A DNA stretch of 64,000 bases from Salipiger abyssi. Lineage in GTDB: Bacteria > Pseudomonadota > Alphaproteobacteria > Rhodobacterales > Rhodobacteraceae. The DNA is taken from NCBI RefSeq assembly GCF_001975705.1, contig NZ_CP015093.1:1116001-1180000 (forward strand). The letters run 5' to 3'. Below the pieces are notes generated by a model. It was not told where the DNA came from and made no database searches. It saw only the letters and a program-made list of their open reading frames with translations. Shown here in pieces: positions 9,863 through 19,481 of this stretch (position 1 is its first letter; each line of letters opens with the position of its first letter). Position numbers and translations under genes: made by a program.

Positions 9863-10384
9863 TCAGCTCCCGAGACCCATCGAGATCACGGTGACCGCGC
9901 GCCGGTTCTTGGCGTAGCAGGCCTCTTCCGAGCAGATCTCGACCGGGCGCTCCTTGCCGTAGCTGACGAAGCGCAGGCGGTTCGCGGCGATGCCCTTGGA
10001 GATCAGGTATTCCATCGTCGCATTGGCGCGGCGGGCGCCCAGCGCGATGTTGTATTCCCGCGTGCCCTGTTCGTCGGCATGCCCCTCGATCACCGCGAGG
10101 TAATCGTTATTGGCCATCAGCCATTGCGCCTGCGCATCGAGCGTGGCGCGCGCCTCGGGGCTCAGCGTCGACTGGTCGACGGCAAAGAACACCCGATCGC
10201 CGACGGTCTGGCTGAAATAGGCCGGCGAGGCGGGATCGTTGGCGCTGCCGGGCACGATGCCGCCATTGGCACCGGCGCCGGCACCGTAGCCCGCGCCGGC
10301 CTCGCCGCCAAAGCGGTCGCCATTGGTACAGGCCGCGAGGCCAAGGGCGGCGGCGATGATCAGGGCCTTGGAGAGATATGTCAT
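9863..10384 (-). CDS. pal: Peptidoglycan-associated lipoprotein Pal
   Basis: A 173-aa outer-membrane lipoprotein. The lipobox LGLAAC places the acylated cysteine at residue 19. A glycine-rich linker leads to an OmpA-like peptidoglycan-binding domain (about 60-173) with the motif GHADEQGTREYNIALGARRA. Start 10384 is chosen because it directly precedes the signal peptide; further in-frame sequence upstream crosses the two palindromes at 10452-10535 and is not protein-like. Pal anchors the outer membrane to peptidoglycan and is released by TolB at the division site. Confidence 0.96.
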   Translation of the reverse strand: MTYLSKALIIAAALGLAACTNGDRFGGEAGAGYGAGAGANGGIVPGSANDPASPAYFSQTVGDRVFFAVDQSTLSPEARATLDAQAQWLMANNDYLAVIEGHADEQGTREYNIALGARRANATMEYLISKGIAANRLRFVSYGKERPVEICSEEACYAKNRRAVTVISMGLGS

Positions 10385-10451
10385 GAAGCTGTCCTGCTCG
10401 AAGATTGCCCGCAGGCTACCATAGGCTGCGGGACTTGAAAATGCGGCGGAG

Positions 10452-10535
10452 CGGCAGAGATTTTTCGGACGAAAAATCTCTCTGCCCCAGGTCCGGGGTG
10501 CCGAAAAATCTTCGTACGAAGATTTTTCCGGGCAC
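10452..10535. repeat. Two tandem AT-centred palindromes between tolB and pal
   Basis: Two hairpins occupy most of the 157-bp tolB-pal gap. The first (10452-10488) has arms GATTTTTCG/CGAAAAATC around a 2-nt loop, extended by GGCAGA/CTCTGCC-type pairing with a 2-nt bulge. The second contains a perfect 26-bp palindrome at 10503-10528 centred on CGTACG, extended to GGTGCC/GGGCACC pairing with a similar bulge. The two share the GAAAAATC/GATTTTTC arm. They could be attenuator or processing structures between tolB and pal, or members of a dispersed palindromic repeat family. Confidence 0.75.
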
Positions 10536-10541
10536 CGCGTG

Positions 10542-11864
10542 TCATTGCAGCGGCCCCCAGCTCGGATCCGAGGCCCCGTCGGGGGTGCGCACGCGGGTGA
10601 GTTTGCGCCCAGCCACATCCACCGTGTAGAGCGAGGAGGTGCCCTGCGCGCCCTGGGTTTCGCGCGAGAACATGATCACCCGCCCGTTCGGCGCCCATGT
10701 CGGCCCCTCATCCAGCCGCGAGGCGGTCAGCAGCCGTTCCTCGCTGCCATCGGTGCGCATCACGCCGATGTGGAACCGACCCTGGTTCTGCTTGGTGAAG
10801 GCGATGAGATCGCCGCGCGGCGACCAGACCGGCGTGCCGTAACGGCCTTGCCCGAAGCTGATCCGCGTCGCCTCGCCGCCGCCGGTGGGCATCACATAAA
10901 GCTGCTGCGTGCCCGAGCGGTCGCTTTCAAAGACGATGCGGCTGCCATCCGGCGAAAAGCTCGGCGCCGTCTCGATGGCCGGCGTAAACGTCAGCTGCTG
11001 GGTCGCGCCACTGGCGATGTCGCGCATGTAGATATCGGTGTTCGACCCGGAGGTCACCGAATAGACCACCCGGCTGCCATCCGGCGAGAAGCGCGGCGCA
11101 AAGCTCATGACACCGCCGCCCGATTGCAGGATCTGGCTCTGCACCGAGCCCACGTTCAGCACATGCACGCGCGGTTCGCCGGTCTCGTAGCTGGTATAGA
11201 GCACCCGGTCGCCATTGGGCGAGAAACGCGGCGCCAGAACGATGGAGCGGCTGTCGGTCAGGTACTGCACATTGGCGCCGTCGTAATCCATGATCGCCAA
11301 ACGCTTGGCACGCTCGTCCTTGGGGCCGCTTTCCGACACGAAAACCACCCGGCTGTCGAAATAGCCGGTCTCCCCGGTCAGCCGCGAATAGACCTGATCG
11401 GCCACCTTATGCGCCAGCCGGCGCCAGCCATCGGAGGTGGCGGCAAACTGCATGCCCTGCCCCAGCTCGGTGCCGGCGAACACGTCCCAGACGCGGAACT
11501 TCACCGTCACCCGTCCGCCCTCTTCGGACACCGCCCCGGTCAGCAGCACCAATGCGTTGATCGCCTTCCAGTCGGCGAACTGCACCGGGCTCTGGAACGA
11601 GGTGATGCGGCTGATATGCGCCTCGCGCGGGATCTCGCGAAAGAGCCCGGTGCCGGTGAGATCGTCGGCCACCACGCGGGCGATCTGCTGCGCGTATTCC
11701 GAAGCGCCCGGCGTCTCGGCGACGAAATCGGGCACCGCATAGGCCATGGGCTCGATCGTGCCCTCGGTGATCTCGATCCGAAGCGGGCCGTTCTGGGCCT
11801 GGGCCGGGGCGGCGAGCGCAAGCGCCGTCACCACCGCCAGACACAGTGCGAGGATATGTTTCAT
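10542..11864 (-). CDS. tolB: Tol-Pal system translocation protein TolB
   Basis: A 440-aa periplasmic protein with a 23-residue signal peptide ending APAQA. The N-terminal alpha/beta domain (about 25-165) binds TolA. A six-bladed beta-propeller follows, with repeated blades of the form [14 protein letters not shown] and [15 protein letters not shown]. Start 11864 has an AGGAG Shine-Dalgarno 9 nt upstream and opens the signal peptide; longer in-frame starts lack both. TolB shuttles between Pal and TolA. The downstream gap to pal holds two strong palindromes, so pal may have partly separate expression. Confidence 0.96.
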   Translation of the reverse strand: MKHILALCLAVVTALALAAPAQAQNGPLRIEITEGTIEPMAYAVPDFVAETPGASEYAQQIARVVADDLTGTGLFREIPREAHISRITSFQSPVQFADWKAINALVLLTGAVSEEGGRVTVKFRVWDVFAGTELGQGMQFAATSDGWRRLAHKVADQVYSRLTGETGYFDSRVVFVSESGPKDERAKRLAIMDYDGANVQYLTDSRSIVLAPRFSPNGDRVLYTSYETGEPRVHVLNVGSVQSQILQSGGGVMSFAPRFSPDGSRVVYSVTSGSNTDIYMRDIASGATQQLTFTPAIETAPSFSPDGSRIVFESDRSGTQQLYVMPTGGGEATRISFGQGRYGTPVWSPRGDLIAFTKQNQGRFHIGVMRTDGSEERLLTASRLDEGPTWAPNGRVIMFSRETQGAQGTSSLYTVDVAGRKLTRVRTPDGASDPSWGPLQ

Positions 11865-11989
11865 GCCAGAGCTCTCCTTGCCGATCCTGCCTGCGCGTGT
11901 CGCGTCTTTGATCCGATGATAGCGCCCGGACAGGGCCCGGACAAAGATTTGCCCCGGATGCAATGGGCGGTTCCTTGCCGGTTGCGGGG

Positions 11990-13197
11990 TCATCGCAGCC
12001 TCATCTGCTCGGGGTTGAAGGTCATCTCGATCTGCTTCCATTGCTGGTATTTCTCCTGCGGAAGATCGTAGCCATTGCCCTGACAGCGCAGGATCGCCCG
12101 GCGGGCGGCCTGGAAGGCGGTTTCCGCCGCGGCACCGCTGCCGCCTTCGGACCCGAGCAGCCGCAGGCTGGAGGCCACGACCTGGCCGGTGGGCTCCATA
12201 TCCATGCCGATCGTCACGGTCACACCCGCCGCCTCGCTGCCGACATCCACGAGCCAGCAGCGCTGCACGGCGACGCGCAGCGCCTCCTGCTCGCCACGGG
12301 TCAGCGGCGGCCCGGAGGGCGCATCCGACGGCGCGTCGGCACTACCGCCGCCCGCCAGCGCCTGGGCGATGGCGTCGGCCACGGCGTCCTCCGTCGTGTC
12401 CGGCGTCTCGGGGGCCGACGCGGTGTCAGAAGGCTGCGATTGTGTCGTCTCCTCGGGCTCCTCCGGCTCCGGTTCGGAGCGCGCGGCGAGATCGCTCGGG
12501 CGGGTGCGCGGGCGCACCGAGCCCGGTGGCGCCGCCGCCGGGGTCTCGGCCTCGGTGACGATCTCGGTCGCGGTCTCTTCGGGCGCGGTGGCCTCCTGCT
12601 CTTCCTCGGCGACATCCGGGCTTTCGGCATCGGGCGTCGCGGCCTGTTGGGTCTCTTCCGCCTCGGTCACGTCGGGCTCGGGCGGCGCGACCGGTTCGGC
12701 AGCCACGCGCGGCGCCGGACGCGGCACCGGGCGCGGCGCGGTTTCCGGCGCCAGCACCTGCGGCACCGGTTCCGCCACCGGCGGCGCGGGGTCGGGTACG
12801 GGCTCCGGTTCCGGCGCGGGGGCCGGTGCCGGGGTCGGTTCGGGTTCTGGTGCGGGCTCGGGCGCCGGTGGTTCCGGCTGCGGCTCCGGCGCAGGCTCGG
12901 GTGCGGGCGGTTCGGGCGCGGGTTCCGGGGCCGGTTCTGGCTGCGGTTCCGGTTCCGGCTCGGGCTGCGGCGCGGGGCTGGCTCTGCCGTGGGTTCCGGC
13001 GCGGGCGGCGCGTCTGGTTCCGGCGACACCTCGGGCGCCTGCGCGGCACGGGTCATCGCGGCGAATTCCGCCTCCGAGATCACCGAGACATCGGCCACCT
13101 CGAATTCCGGCGGGTCCGGACGGAAGACGTTTCCGACCAGCAGCCACAGGATCACCAGGGCATGCACCCCGGCGGATATGAGAAAGCTCTTGCGCAA
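11990..13197 (-). CDS. tolA: TolA, frameshifted in this sequence
   Basis: TolA links the TolQR motor to TolB/Pal through a long proline-rich arm. The N-terminal part (12978-13197) encodes a cytosolic start and one membrane helix ([19 protein letters not shown]). The proline/glutamate-rich arm and C-terminal domain with Cys residues ([18 protein letters not shown]) continue in another frame down to 11990. The frames join at the G run 12974-12977 (CCCC in the mRNA): one extra C would give an uninterrupted EPAPAPQPEP repeat and a 402-aa protein. This is a real mutation, slippage site or sequencing/assembly error. The start is TTG at 13197, directly after an in-frame TGA, with GAGGGG upstream. 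tolR ends 10 bp upstream. Confidence 0.85.
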
Positions 13198-13207
13198 TCA
13201 GGCCCCC

Positions 13208-13690
13208 TCAGCCGCCGTCCGCGCCGTCCATCGCCGGGCCGCCGCTGTCGGTCACGAGCCCGATCGAGGAAAACCCGCCGCGATTGAGCGCGCCCATCAC
13301 CTGCGCCACCGTCTGATAGGGCACCGCCCCGTCAGCGCGCAGGAAGATACGGTCGTCGGCGCGTTCCACGGCGATGGCGCGCAGCCGGTTGATCAGCTCG
13401 TCCATCGGCACTTCGGTGGTCTGGATCATCACCGTGCCCTCGGCGGTGATCGTCACCGCCAGCGGCTCCTCGGCCTCCGACGGCAGCGAGCTGGCCGCCG
13501 TCTTGGGCAGCTCGACCGGAACGCCGACCGTGAGCAGCGGCGCCGCCACCATGAAGATGATCAGCAGCACCAGCATCACGTCGACCATCGGCGTGACGTT
13601 GATCTCGGCCATGGGCTGGCTTCTCGCTCCGCCCCTGCGGCGTCTGCGACCGCCGCCGCCTCCGCCCGATTTCACAACCCCGGCGCCCAT
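13208..13690 (-). CDS. tolR: Tol-Pal system protein TolR
   Basis: A 160-aa ExbD/TolR family subunit of the proton-driven TolQR stator. A short basic/glycine N-terminus (GGGGGGRRRRR) precedes INVTPMVDVMLVLLIIFMV, in which Asp37 is the proton-carrying residue of the single membrane helix. The C-terminal periplasmic domain (about 65-150) ends AQVMGALNRGGFSSIGLV. The gene lies 3 bp from tolQ and 10 bp from tolA, so the three are one transcript. Length is slightly above E. coli TolR because of the basic N-terminus. Confidence 0.97.
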   Translation of the reverse strand: MGAGVVKSGGGGGGRRRRRGGARSQPMAEINVTPMVDVMLVLLIIFMVAAPLLTVGVPVELPKTAASSLPSEAEEPLAVTITAEGTVMIQTTEVPMDELINRLRAIAVERADDRIFLRADGAVPYQTVAQVMGALNRGGFSSIGLVTDSGGPAMDGADGG

Positions 13691-13693
13691 GGA

Positions 13694-14389
13694 TCAGGAA
13701 TCCAGCTGGCGCGACAGGATGGTCGAGAACTCGTCGGCAAAGGCCTCGTAACCCGCGATGATGCGGTCGGCATCCGCCGAGAGCTTGTTGTAGAAGATCA
13801 CCGCCGGGATCGCCGCCACCAGACCCAGCGCCGTCGCAAAGAGCGCCTCGGCGATGCCGGGCGCCACCACGACCAGCGAGGTGTCCTGCTGCTGGGCGAT
13901 CTCGATAAAGGCATGCATGATGCCCCAGACCGTGCCGAAGAGCCCGACGAAGGGCGCGGTCGAGCCGACCGTCGCCAGCACCGGCAGACCGCGCTGAAGC
14001 TCTTCGCTCTCCTTCTGGATCGCCACGTCCATCGAGCGGTCGATCCGCGCATGGGCGCCGGCGATCAGCCCGCCATCGTCGCGATGCGAGCGCCGCCATT
14101 CGGTCATGCCGGCGGCAAAGACGCGCTGTGCTCGGCCTTTCGGGTCGGAGCCGATCTGGTCGTAAAGCTCGTCCAGCGGGTCGCCGGACCAGAAGGCGCG
14201 GTCGAACTTGGCGGCCTCGCGCCGGGCGCGGCGATAGCTGACGATCTTTTCGAAAATGATCGCCCAGCCCCAGACCGAAGCCAGAACCAGCAACAGCATG
14301 ACCAGCTTGACGGTGAGTGTGGCGCGCGCAAAGAGCCCCCACATGGAGAAATCGATCTCCTGCGCGAGCGCAAGGGTTTGTGGATCCAT
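13694..14389 (-). CDS. tolQ: Tol-Pal system protein TolQ
   Basis: A 231-aa MotA/TolQ/ExbB family protein with three membrane segments: about 17-37, 130-150 and 165-190. The family string STAPFVGLFGTVWGIMHAF lies in the second region. With TolR it forms the proton-powered motor that energises TolA. A GAGGAAGAG Shine-Dalgarno lies 10-15 nt upstream of the ATG at 14389. It is the first of tolQRAB-pal-ybgF; a 150-bp gap to ybgC, containing a short GCCTC/GAGGC inverted repeat, may hold an internal promoter. Confidence 0.97.
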   Translation of the reverse strand: MDPQTLALAQEIDFSMWGLFARATLTVKLVMLLLVLASVWGWAIIFEKIVSYRRARREAAKFDRAFWSGDPLDELYDQIGSDPKGRAQRVFAAGMTEWRRSHRDDGGLIAGAHARIDRSMDVAIQKESEELQRGLPVLATVGSTAPFVGLFGTVWGIMHAFIEIAQQQDTSLVVVAPGIAEALFATALGLVAAIPAVIFYNKLSADADRIIAGYEAFADEFSTILSRQLDS

Positions 14390-14539
14390 TAGCCTGCTCT
14401 TCCTCTCGGGCCTCTGTTATCGAGGCTCTCGTTAGCGGCGAATCTATCCCATTTGCAGGGGAAACGCCAACACATTGGCGTCATCGCGCCGCAGAGCACG
14501 GCTTTGGGCGGTGTTTTGCCTGCGCAGCGCCCGAAAGCG

Positions 14540-14929
14540 TCAGTGAACCCGCCGGCGCAGCTGCTCCGGCAACCGCGTCGGCTGACCGTCGAGATGCATC
14601 GCCACCAGCGTAACCTCGGCGGAGAACAGCACCTCGCCGTCGCGCAGCACCGTCTGCGACAGCACCAGCCGCACACCGCCGACCGAGCGCACCTCGGTCT
14701 GCACGCTCAGCGTGTCCTCGAACTGCGCCGGGGCGCGGAAGTCCGCCTCGATCCGGCGCAGGACAAAGACCACGCCCTCGTGCTCGCGCATCGCGTTCTG
14801 GTCGATGCCGAGGCTGCGGACCCAGTCGGAGCGGGCGCGCTCGATGAATTTGAGGTAATTGGCGTGATAGACGATCCCCGCCATGTCGGTGTCTTCGTAA
14901 TACACCTGTACCGGAAACTCATGCACCAT
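14540..14929 (-). CDS. ybgC: YbgC, Tol-Pal associated hotdog-fold acyl-CoA thioesterase
   Basis: A 129-aa 4-hydroxybenzoyl-CoA thioesterase-like protein. The signature YYEDTDMAGIVYHANYLKFIERAR near the N-terminus includes the catalytic Asp of the YbgC family (Asp in DTDMAG). The family hydrolyses short acyl-CoAs and interacts with phospholipid-synthesis enzymes. The start at 14929 (MVHEFPVQVYYED) is taken instead of an upstream in-frame ATG at 14983, since family sequence begins here and GCGGAG lies upstream. It heads the tol-pal gene row, as in most proteobacteria. Confidence 0.94.
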   Translation of the reverse strand: MVHEFPVQVYYEDTDMAGIVYHANYLKFIERARSDWVRSLGIDQNAMREHEGVVFVLRRIEADFRAPAQFEDTLSVQTEVRSVGGVRLVLSQTVLRDGEVLFSAEVTLVAMHLDGQPTRLPEQLRRRVH

Positions 14930-15040
14930 GGGACGCGCTCCGCTTGCCTCGCGCCGCGACCCTAGGCGGCGCGCGAGCGGCATGCAACCCGGCCCCGGCG
15001 CCCTTTCCGCCGGCGGCGAAAGCGCTTAAGCCTCGGCGCC

Positions 15041-16231
15041 ATGATGACCGCCCTGATCCTCGCCGCGACGCTCGCCACCGGCGCGCTGCTGCTCTGGCCG
15101 CGCCTCGCGGGCGCGCCACTCTGGCGCGCGGCGGTCACGCCGCTGGCCTCGATCATCGGCAGCGGCTTTCTCGTGCTGGGGCCGATCCTCGACACCTCCT
15201 ACGGCGCCTGGGCGCCGCTGGTCATGGCGGCGCTCTGCCTCGTGGCCTACGGGTTCGGCGCCGCGATCCGCTTCAACATCGCCCGCCGCGCGGCAGAGGC
15301 GCCCCGGACGCAGACAGAGGAGCGGCTGGAGGCCCTTGCCTCCTGGGCGCTGGCCTTCGCCTATTTCATCTCGGTCGCCTATTACCTCAACCTCTTCGGC
15401 GCCTTCGGCATGCGGCTGACGCCGTGGAACGACGCGCTGCATGCTCGGCTGCTGACCAGCGCCATGCTGCTGGCCATCCTCGTGATCGGCTGGACAAAGG
15501 GTTTTTCGGCGCTGGAGCGGCTGGAGCAGGTGAGCGTCGGGCTGAAGCTGGCGATCATCGCCGGGCTGCTGGCGGGGCTGATCTGGTTCTTTGCCGGCAA
15601 GGCGCAGGCCGGGGAGCTTCTGCTCAACCCCGCGACGCAGACCGGCTGGGCCGGGCTGGCGCTGGCCTTCGGCCTCATCGTCACGGTGCAGGGCTTTGAG
15701 ACCGCACGCTATCTGGGCGCCGAATACGACCCGCCAACGCGGATCCGCGCGATGAAGATCGCGCAGGGGCTCTCGACGGCGATCTACATGATCTATGTGC
15801 TGCTCATCGCCTATGTCTTTGCGCCGGGCACCGAGGATCTGAGCGAGACCGCGATCATCGGGCTGATGGCGCTGGTGGCGCCGGTTCTGCCGCTGATGCT
15901 GACGGCGGCGGCGCTGGCGGCGCAGTTCAGCGCGGCGGTGGCCGATACCGGCGGCGCCGGAGGTCTGATCTCCGAGCTGACCGGCGGGCGGCTGCCGCAG
16001 CGGCTCTCCTATGCGCTGCTGGTGGGGTTCGGGCTGGCGCTGACCTGGGGGTTCGACGTGTTCGAGATCATCTCGCATGCCTCGCGCGCCTTTGCCGCCT
16101 ATTACGCGGTGCAGGCGGGGATCGCCTGCCGGGGCGCCTATGCGCAGGGGCGCCCGGCGCTGGCGGCGGGGTTCGCGGCAATGGCGGCGCTGGGGCTGGC
16201 GATCACGGTGTTCGGCACACCGGTGGAGTGA
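15041..16231 (+). CDS. Multi-pass membrane protein, APC-superfamily-like transporter
   Basis: A 396-aa protein with about 11-12 hydrophobic segments. The first long helix contains PLASIIGSGFLVLGPIL, reminiscent of the unwound GSG segment of APC/LeuT-fold transporters. A soluble stretch (about 83-103, RRAAEAPRTQTEERLE) separates helices 3 and 4. Later segments include VQGFETARYLGAEYDP, which resembles the cytoplasmic loop of amino-acid permeases. No substrate can be inferred. The start is the first of two adjacent ATGs at 15041 and 15044; neither has a clear Shine-Dalgarno. Its neighbours (ybgC divergent, leuS 207 bp downstream) give no functional hint. Confidence 0.65.
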   Translation: MMTALILAATLATGALLLWPRLAGAPLWRAAVTPLASIIGSGFLVLGPILDTSYGAWAPLVMAALCLVAYGFGAAIRFNIARRAAEAPRTQTEERLEALASWALAFAYFISVAYYLNLFGAFGMRLTPWNDALHARLLTSAMLLAILVIGWTKGFSALERLEQVSVGLKLAIIAGLLAGLIWFFAGKAQAGELLLNPATQTGWAGLALAFGLIVTVQGFETARYLGAEYDPPTRIRAMKIAQGLSTAIYMIYVLLIAYVFAPGTEDLSETAIIGLMALVAPVLPLMLTAAALAAQFSAAVADTGGAGGLISELTGGRLPQRLSYALLVGFGLALTWGFDVFEIISHASRAFAAYYAVQAGIACRGAYAQGRPALAAGFAAMAALGLAITVFGTPVE

Positions 16232-16438
16232 GGCGGTTTCGAGCAGACGCCGGGCGCTTGAGCATTGTCCGGCACGGCTCACCCGAACCTCAGCGCAGGC
16301 CCGATGAGCCCGTAACGAGGACCACTTCTCTTCCGAACCCGCGCCAAACCGGCCTCCCGCAGGACACTGGCACTGGACGCCACGCCCCCATGCGCCTATC
16401 ACCCCGCCCCGAGACCCGTCCGTTCCGAGGGAAACCAG

Positions 16439-19009
16439 ATGTCGCGTTACGACCCCGCTTCGATCGAGCCGAAATGGCAGGCCGCCTGGGACAAGGCCCT
16501 GACCTTCAAGGCCACCCGCACCGCCGGCAAGCCGAAATACTACGTGCTCGAGATGTTCCCCTACCCGTCCGGGCGCATCCATATCGGCCATGTGCGCAAC
16601 TACACGATGGGCGACGTGATCGCGCGTTATAAAAAGCAGAACGGCTTCAACGTGCTGCACCCGATGGGGTTCGACGCCTTCGGCATGCCCGCCGAAAACG
16701 CCGCCATGGCCTCGGGCGGTCACCCCAAGGACTGGACCTATTCCAATATCGACACCATGGTCGAGCAGATGAAGCCGCTGGGCTTCGGGCTCGACTGGTC
16801 GCGCATGTTCGCCACCTGCGACCCGGAGTATTACGGTCAGCAGCAGGCGCTGTTCCTCGATTTCCTGCATGCCGGGCTGGTCTACCGCAAGAACGCCGTG
16901 GTGAACTGGGATCCGGTCGATATGACCGTGCTGGCCAACGAACAGGTCGAGAACGGGCGCGGCTGGCGCTCGGGCGCGCTGGTCGAGCGCAAGGAACTCA
17001 CCCAGTGGTTCTTCAAGATCTCGGATTTCTCGGGCGAGCTGCTCGATGCGCTCGACGGGCTCGACGACTGGCCGGCCAAGGTCAAGCTGATGCAGGCCAA
17101 CTGGATCGGCCGCTCGCGCGGGCTGCAATTCGCCTTCTCCACCGTCGACGCGCCGGACGGGTTCGACCGGATCGAGGTCTACACCACCCGCCCCGACACG
17201 CTGATGGGCGCGAGCTTTGTCGGCATCTCGCCCGACCATCCGCTGGCGAAACATCTTGAGCGCGACAACGCGGAAGTGGCGGAGTTCGTCGCCGAATGCC
17301 GCCGTATGGGCACGTCGGAGGAAGAGCTGGAGAAGGCCGAGAAGCGCGGTCTCAACACCGGCATCACCGTGCGCCACCCGTTCGACACGGCGGTCGAGCT
17401 GCCGGTCTATATCGCGAACTTCATCCTGATGGATTACGGCACCGGTGCGATTTTCGGCTGCCCCGGCCACGATGCGCGCGACCATGAATTCGCGACGAAA
17501 TACGGCCTGCCCATCGTCGACACCTTCCTGCCGCTCGACGGCGATCACGACATCCAGGCCGCGCCCTTCGTGCCGGCCAAGACCGAAGCGGTGCGCTATA
17601 CCCGCCTGATCGCCGGCGAGGTCGAGCAGACCGGTGAGGACGCAGTTAATGCGGCGGTGGATTTCTGCGAAGCCAATGGCGTCGGTCACGGCGTCACCAA
17701 ATACCGCCTGCGCGACTGGGGCCTGTCGCGGCAGCGCTACTGGGGCTGCCCGATCCCGGTGGTGCATTGCGAAAGCTGCGGCGTGGTGCCGGAGAAGAAA
17801 GAAAACCTCCCCATCCAGCTCCCCTATGACGAGGGCGGCAAGCCCATCGACTTCTCGGTGCCCGGTAACCCGCTCGACCGGCACCCGAGCTGGCGCGACT
17901 GCGCCTGCCCGCAATGCGGCGCGCCGGCCAAGCGCGAGACCGACACGATGGACACCTTCGTGGACTCGAGCTGGTATTTCGCCCGCTTCACCGCGCCGGA
18001 CGCCGAGACGCCCACCGTCATGGAAGAGGCCGAATACTGGATGAATGTCGACCAGTATATCGGCGGCATCGAACACGCGATCTTGCACCTGCTCTATTCG
18101 CGCTTCTTCGCACGCGCCATGTACATCACCGGCCACCTGCCGGAGAAATGCAAGGAGCCGTTCAACGCGCTCTTCACCCAGGGCATGGTGACCCACGCGA
18201 TCTACCAGACCAAGGATGCCAAGGGCCGCCCGGTCTATCACTATCCCGAGGCGGTCGAGCTGCGGGACGGCAAGGGCTATCTGGAGGACGGCACCGAGGT
18301 GGAGATCGTCCCCTCGGCCAAGATGTCGAAATCCAAGAACAACGTGGTCGATCCGGTGGCGATCATCGGCCAGTACGGCGCCGATACCGCGCGCTGGTTC
18401 GTGCTGAGCGACAGCCCGCCCGAGCGCGACGTGGAATGGACCGCCGCCGGCGCCGAGGCCGCCAGCAAGCACCTCTCGCGCGTCTATCGCGCCTGCGCCG
18501 AGATCGCCGAGGCCGATGTGCCCGCGACGCAAGAGGACGAGGCGATGCTGCGGGAGATGCACAAGAGCATCCACGACGTGACGCTGGGCATCGAAAGCTT
18601 CGGCTTCAACGCTGCCATCGCGCGGCTCTACGCCTTCACCAACGCGCTGACCAAATCGCGCGCCGGTACGGCGGTGAAGCGCGAGGCGGCAAAGGTTCTG
18701 GCGCAACTCATGTCGCCGATGACGCCGCACCTCTCCGAAGAGATCTGGCAGTTGCTGGGCGGCGAGGGGCTGATTGCCGATGCGCCCTGGCCGGTGGCCG
18801 ACGAGGCCATGCTCGTCGAGGATACGGTGACCCTGCCGATCCAGGTCAATGGCAAGCGGCGCGGCGAACTGACCGTGCCCAAGGACATGCCCAAGGAAGA
18901 GGTTGAAAAACTGGTGCTGGCGCATGAAGCTGTGGAGCGGACCCTGAACGGGGCCGCACCGAAAAAGCTGATCGTCGTACCGGGCCGGATCGTCAATGTG
19001 GTTGCCTGA
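16439..19009 (+). CDS. leuS: Leucyl-tRNA synthetase
   Basis: The 856-aa class Ia synthetase charges tRNA-Leu. The HIGH motif is at residues 48-51 in [15 protein letters not shown] and the KMSKS motif at 628-632 in [10 protein letters not shown]. The inserted CP1 editing domain spans about 225-420 ([34 protein letters not shown]). A zinc-ribbon-like [18 protein letters not shown] and the terminal anticodon-binding domain follow. The start at 16439 has GAGGGA 9 nt upstream. Its last 14 bp overlap lptE, giving the leuS-lptE-holA order conserved widely in proteobacteria. Confidence 0.98.
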   Translation: MSRYDPASIEPKWQAAWDKALTFKATRTAGKPKYYVLEMFPYPSGRIHIGHVRNYTMGDVIARYKKQNGFNVLHPMGFDAFGMPAENAAMASGGHPKDWTYSNIDTMVEQMKPLGFGLDWSRMFATCDPEYYGQQQALFLDFLHAGLVYRKNAVVNWDPVDMTVLANEQVENGRGWRSGALVERKELTQWFFKISDFSGELLDALDGLDDWPAKVKLMQANWIGRSRGLQFAFSTVDAPDGFDRIEVYTTRPDTLMGASFVGISPDHPLAKHLERDNAEVAEFVAECRRMGTSEEELEKAEKRGLNTGITVRHPFDTAVELPVYIANFILMDYGTGAIFGCPGHDARDHEFATKYGLPIVDTFLPLDGDHDIQAAPFVPAKTEAVRYTRLIAGEVEQTGEDAVNAAVDFCEANGVGHGVTKYRLRDWGLSRQRYWGCPIPVVHCESCGVVPEKKENLPIQLPYDEGGKPIDFSVPGNPLDRHPSWRDCACPQCGAPAKRETDTMDTFVDSSWYFARFTAPDAETPTVMEEAEYWMNVDQYIGGIEHAILHLLYSRFFARAMYITGHLPEKCKEPFNALFTQGMVTHAIYQTKDAKGRPVYHYPEAVELRDGKGYLEDGTEVEIVPSAKMSKSKNNVVDPVAIIGQYGADTARWFVLSDSPPERDVEWTAAGAEAASKHLSRVYRACAEIAEADVPATQEDEAMLREMHKSIHDVTLGIESFGFNAAIARLYAFTNALTKSRAGTAVKREAAKVLAQLMSPMTPHLSEEIWQLLGGEGLIADAPWPVADEAMLVEDTVTLPIQVNGKRRGELTVPKDMPKEEVEKLVLAHEAVERTLNGAAPKKLIVVPGRIVNVVA

Positions 19010-19481
19010 TCGCAGAACCCTGCTTCTCTCGCTCGCAGCCCTCGCCGGCTGCGGCTTCACCCCGGTCTACGGGCCGCAGGGCGGTGGCGGCGCGTTGCTG
19101 AACGCGGTGGCACTGTCCGAGCCCGACGACCGCTACGACTATGATTTCAACGCCCGCTTCGAAGAGCGGCTGGGCCGTGGTGCCGGGCCCTATGCGCTGG
19201 ATGTGACCATTTCCACCGGGGTGACCGGGCTCGGCTCGCTCGCCGACGGGCAGACAACGCGCTACCGGCTGACCGGCCGCGCCGATTACGTGCTGAGCCC
19301 CGCAGGCAGCGAAGAGGCGCTGATTGCCGGGCGCACCGATGCCTTCACCTCCTACTCCGCCACCGGCTCCACCGCCGCCACCCAGGCCGCCGAGCGCGAC
19401 GCCAAGCGGCGGCTGATGGTGATTCTCGCCGATCAGGTGATCGACCGGCTGCTGCTCGACGCGGATGCGCTGCCGCAATGA
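18996..19481 (+). CDS. lptE: LPS-assembly lipoprotein LptE
   Basis: A 161-aa outer-membrane lipoprotein that plugs the LptD translocon for lipopolysaccharide. The lipobox LAALAGC puts the acylated cysteine at 19, followed by [10 protein letters not shown], the usual LptE opening. The C-terminal [24 protein letters not shown] helix is typical. The ATG at 18996 lies inside the leuS 3' end. The stop overlaps the holA ATG by 4 bp (19478-19481). Identification rests on lipobox, size, fold-typical C-terminus and the strongly conserved context. Confidence 0.9.
   Translation: MWLPDRRTLLLSLAALAGCGFTPVYGPQGGGGALLNAVALSEPDDRYDYDFNARFEERLGRGAGPYALDVTISTGVTGLGSLADGQTTRYRLTGRADYVLSPAGSEEALIAGRTDAFTSYSATGSTAATQAAERDAKRRLMVILADQVIDRLLLDADALPQ

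Noticed and set aside
12974..12977. Programmed -1 ribosomal frameshift in tolA
   Set aside because: No heptameric slippery sequence with a downstream structure was evident, and tolA genes are not known to use frameshifting; a one-base deletion or sequencing error is simpler.
12700..13000. Tandem repeat array of short GC-rich units in the tolA region
   Set aside because: It is explained by the Pro/Glu/Ala-rich arm of TolA rather than by a separate DNA repeat element.
15026..19060. Very long open frame (over 1300 codons) antisense to leuS and neighbours
   Set aside because: It mirrors the third-position GC bias of leuS, reads through several real genes, and has no family features; similar antisense frames cover ftsH/tilS (5686-8124) and serA/serC (33173-36370).
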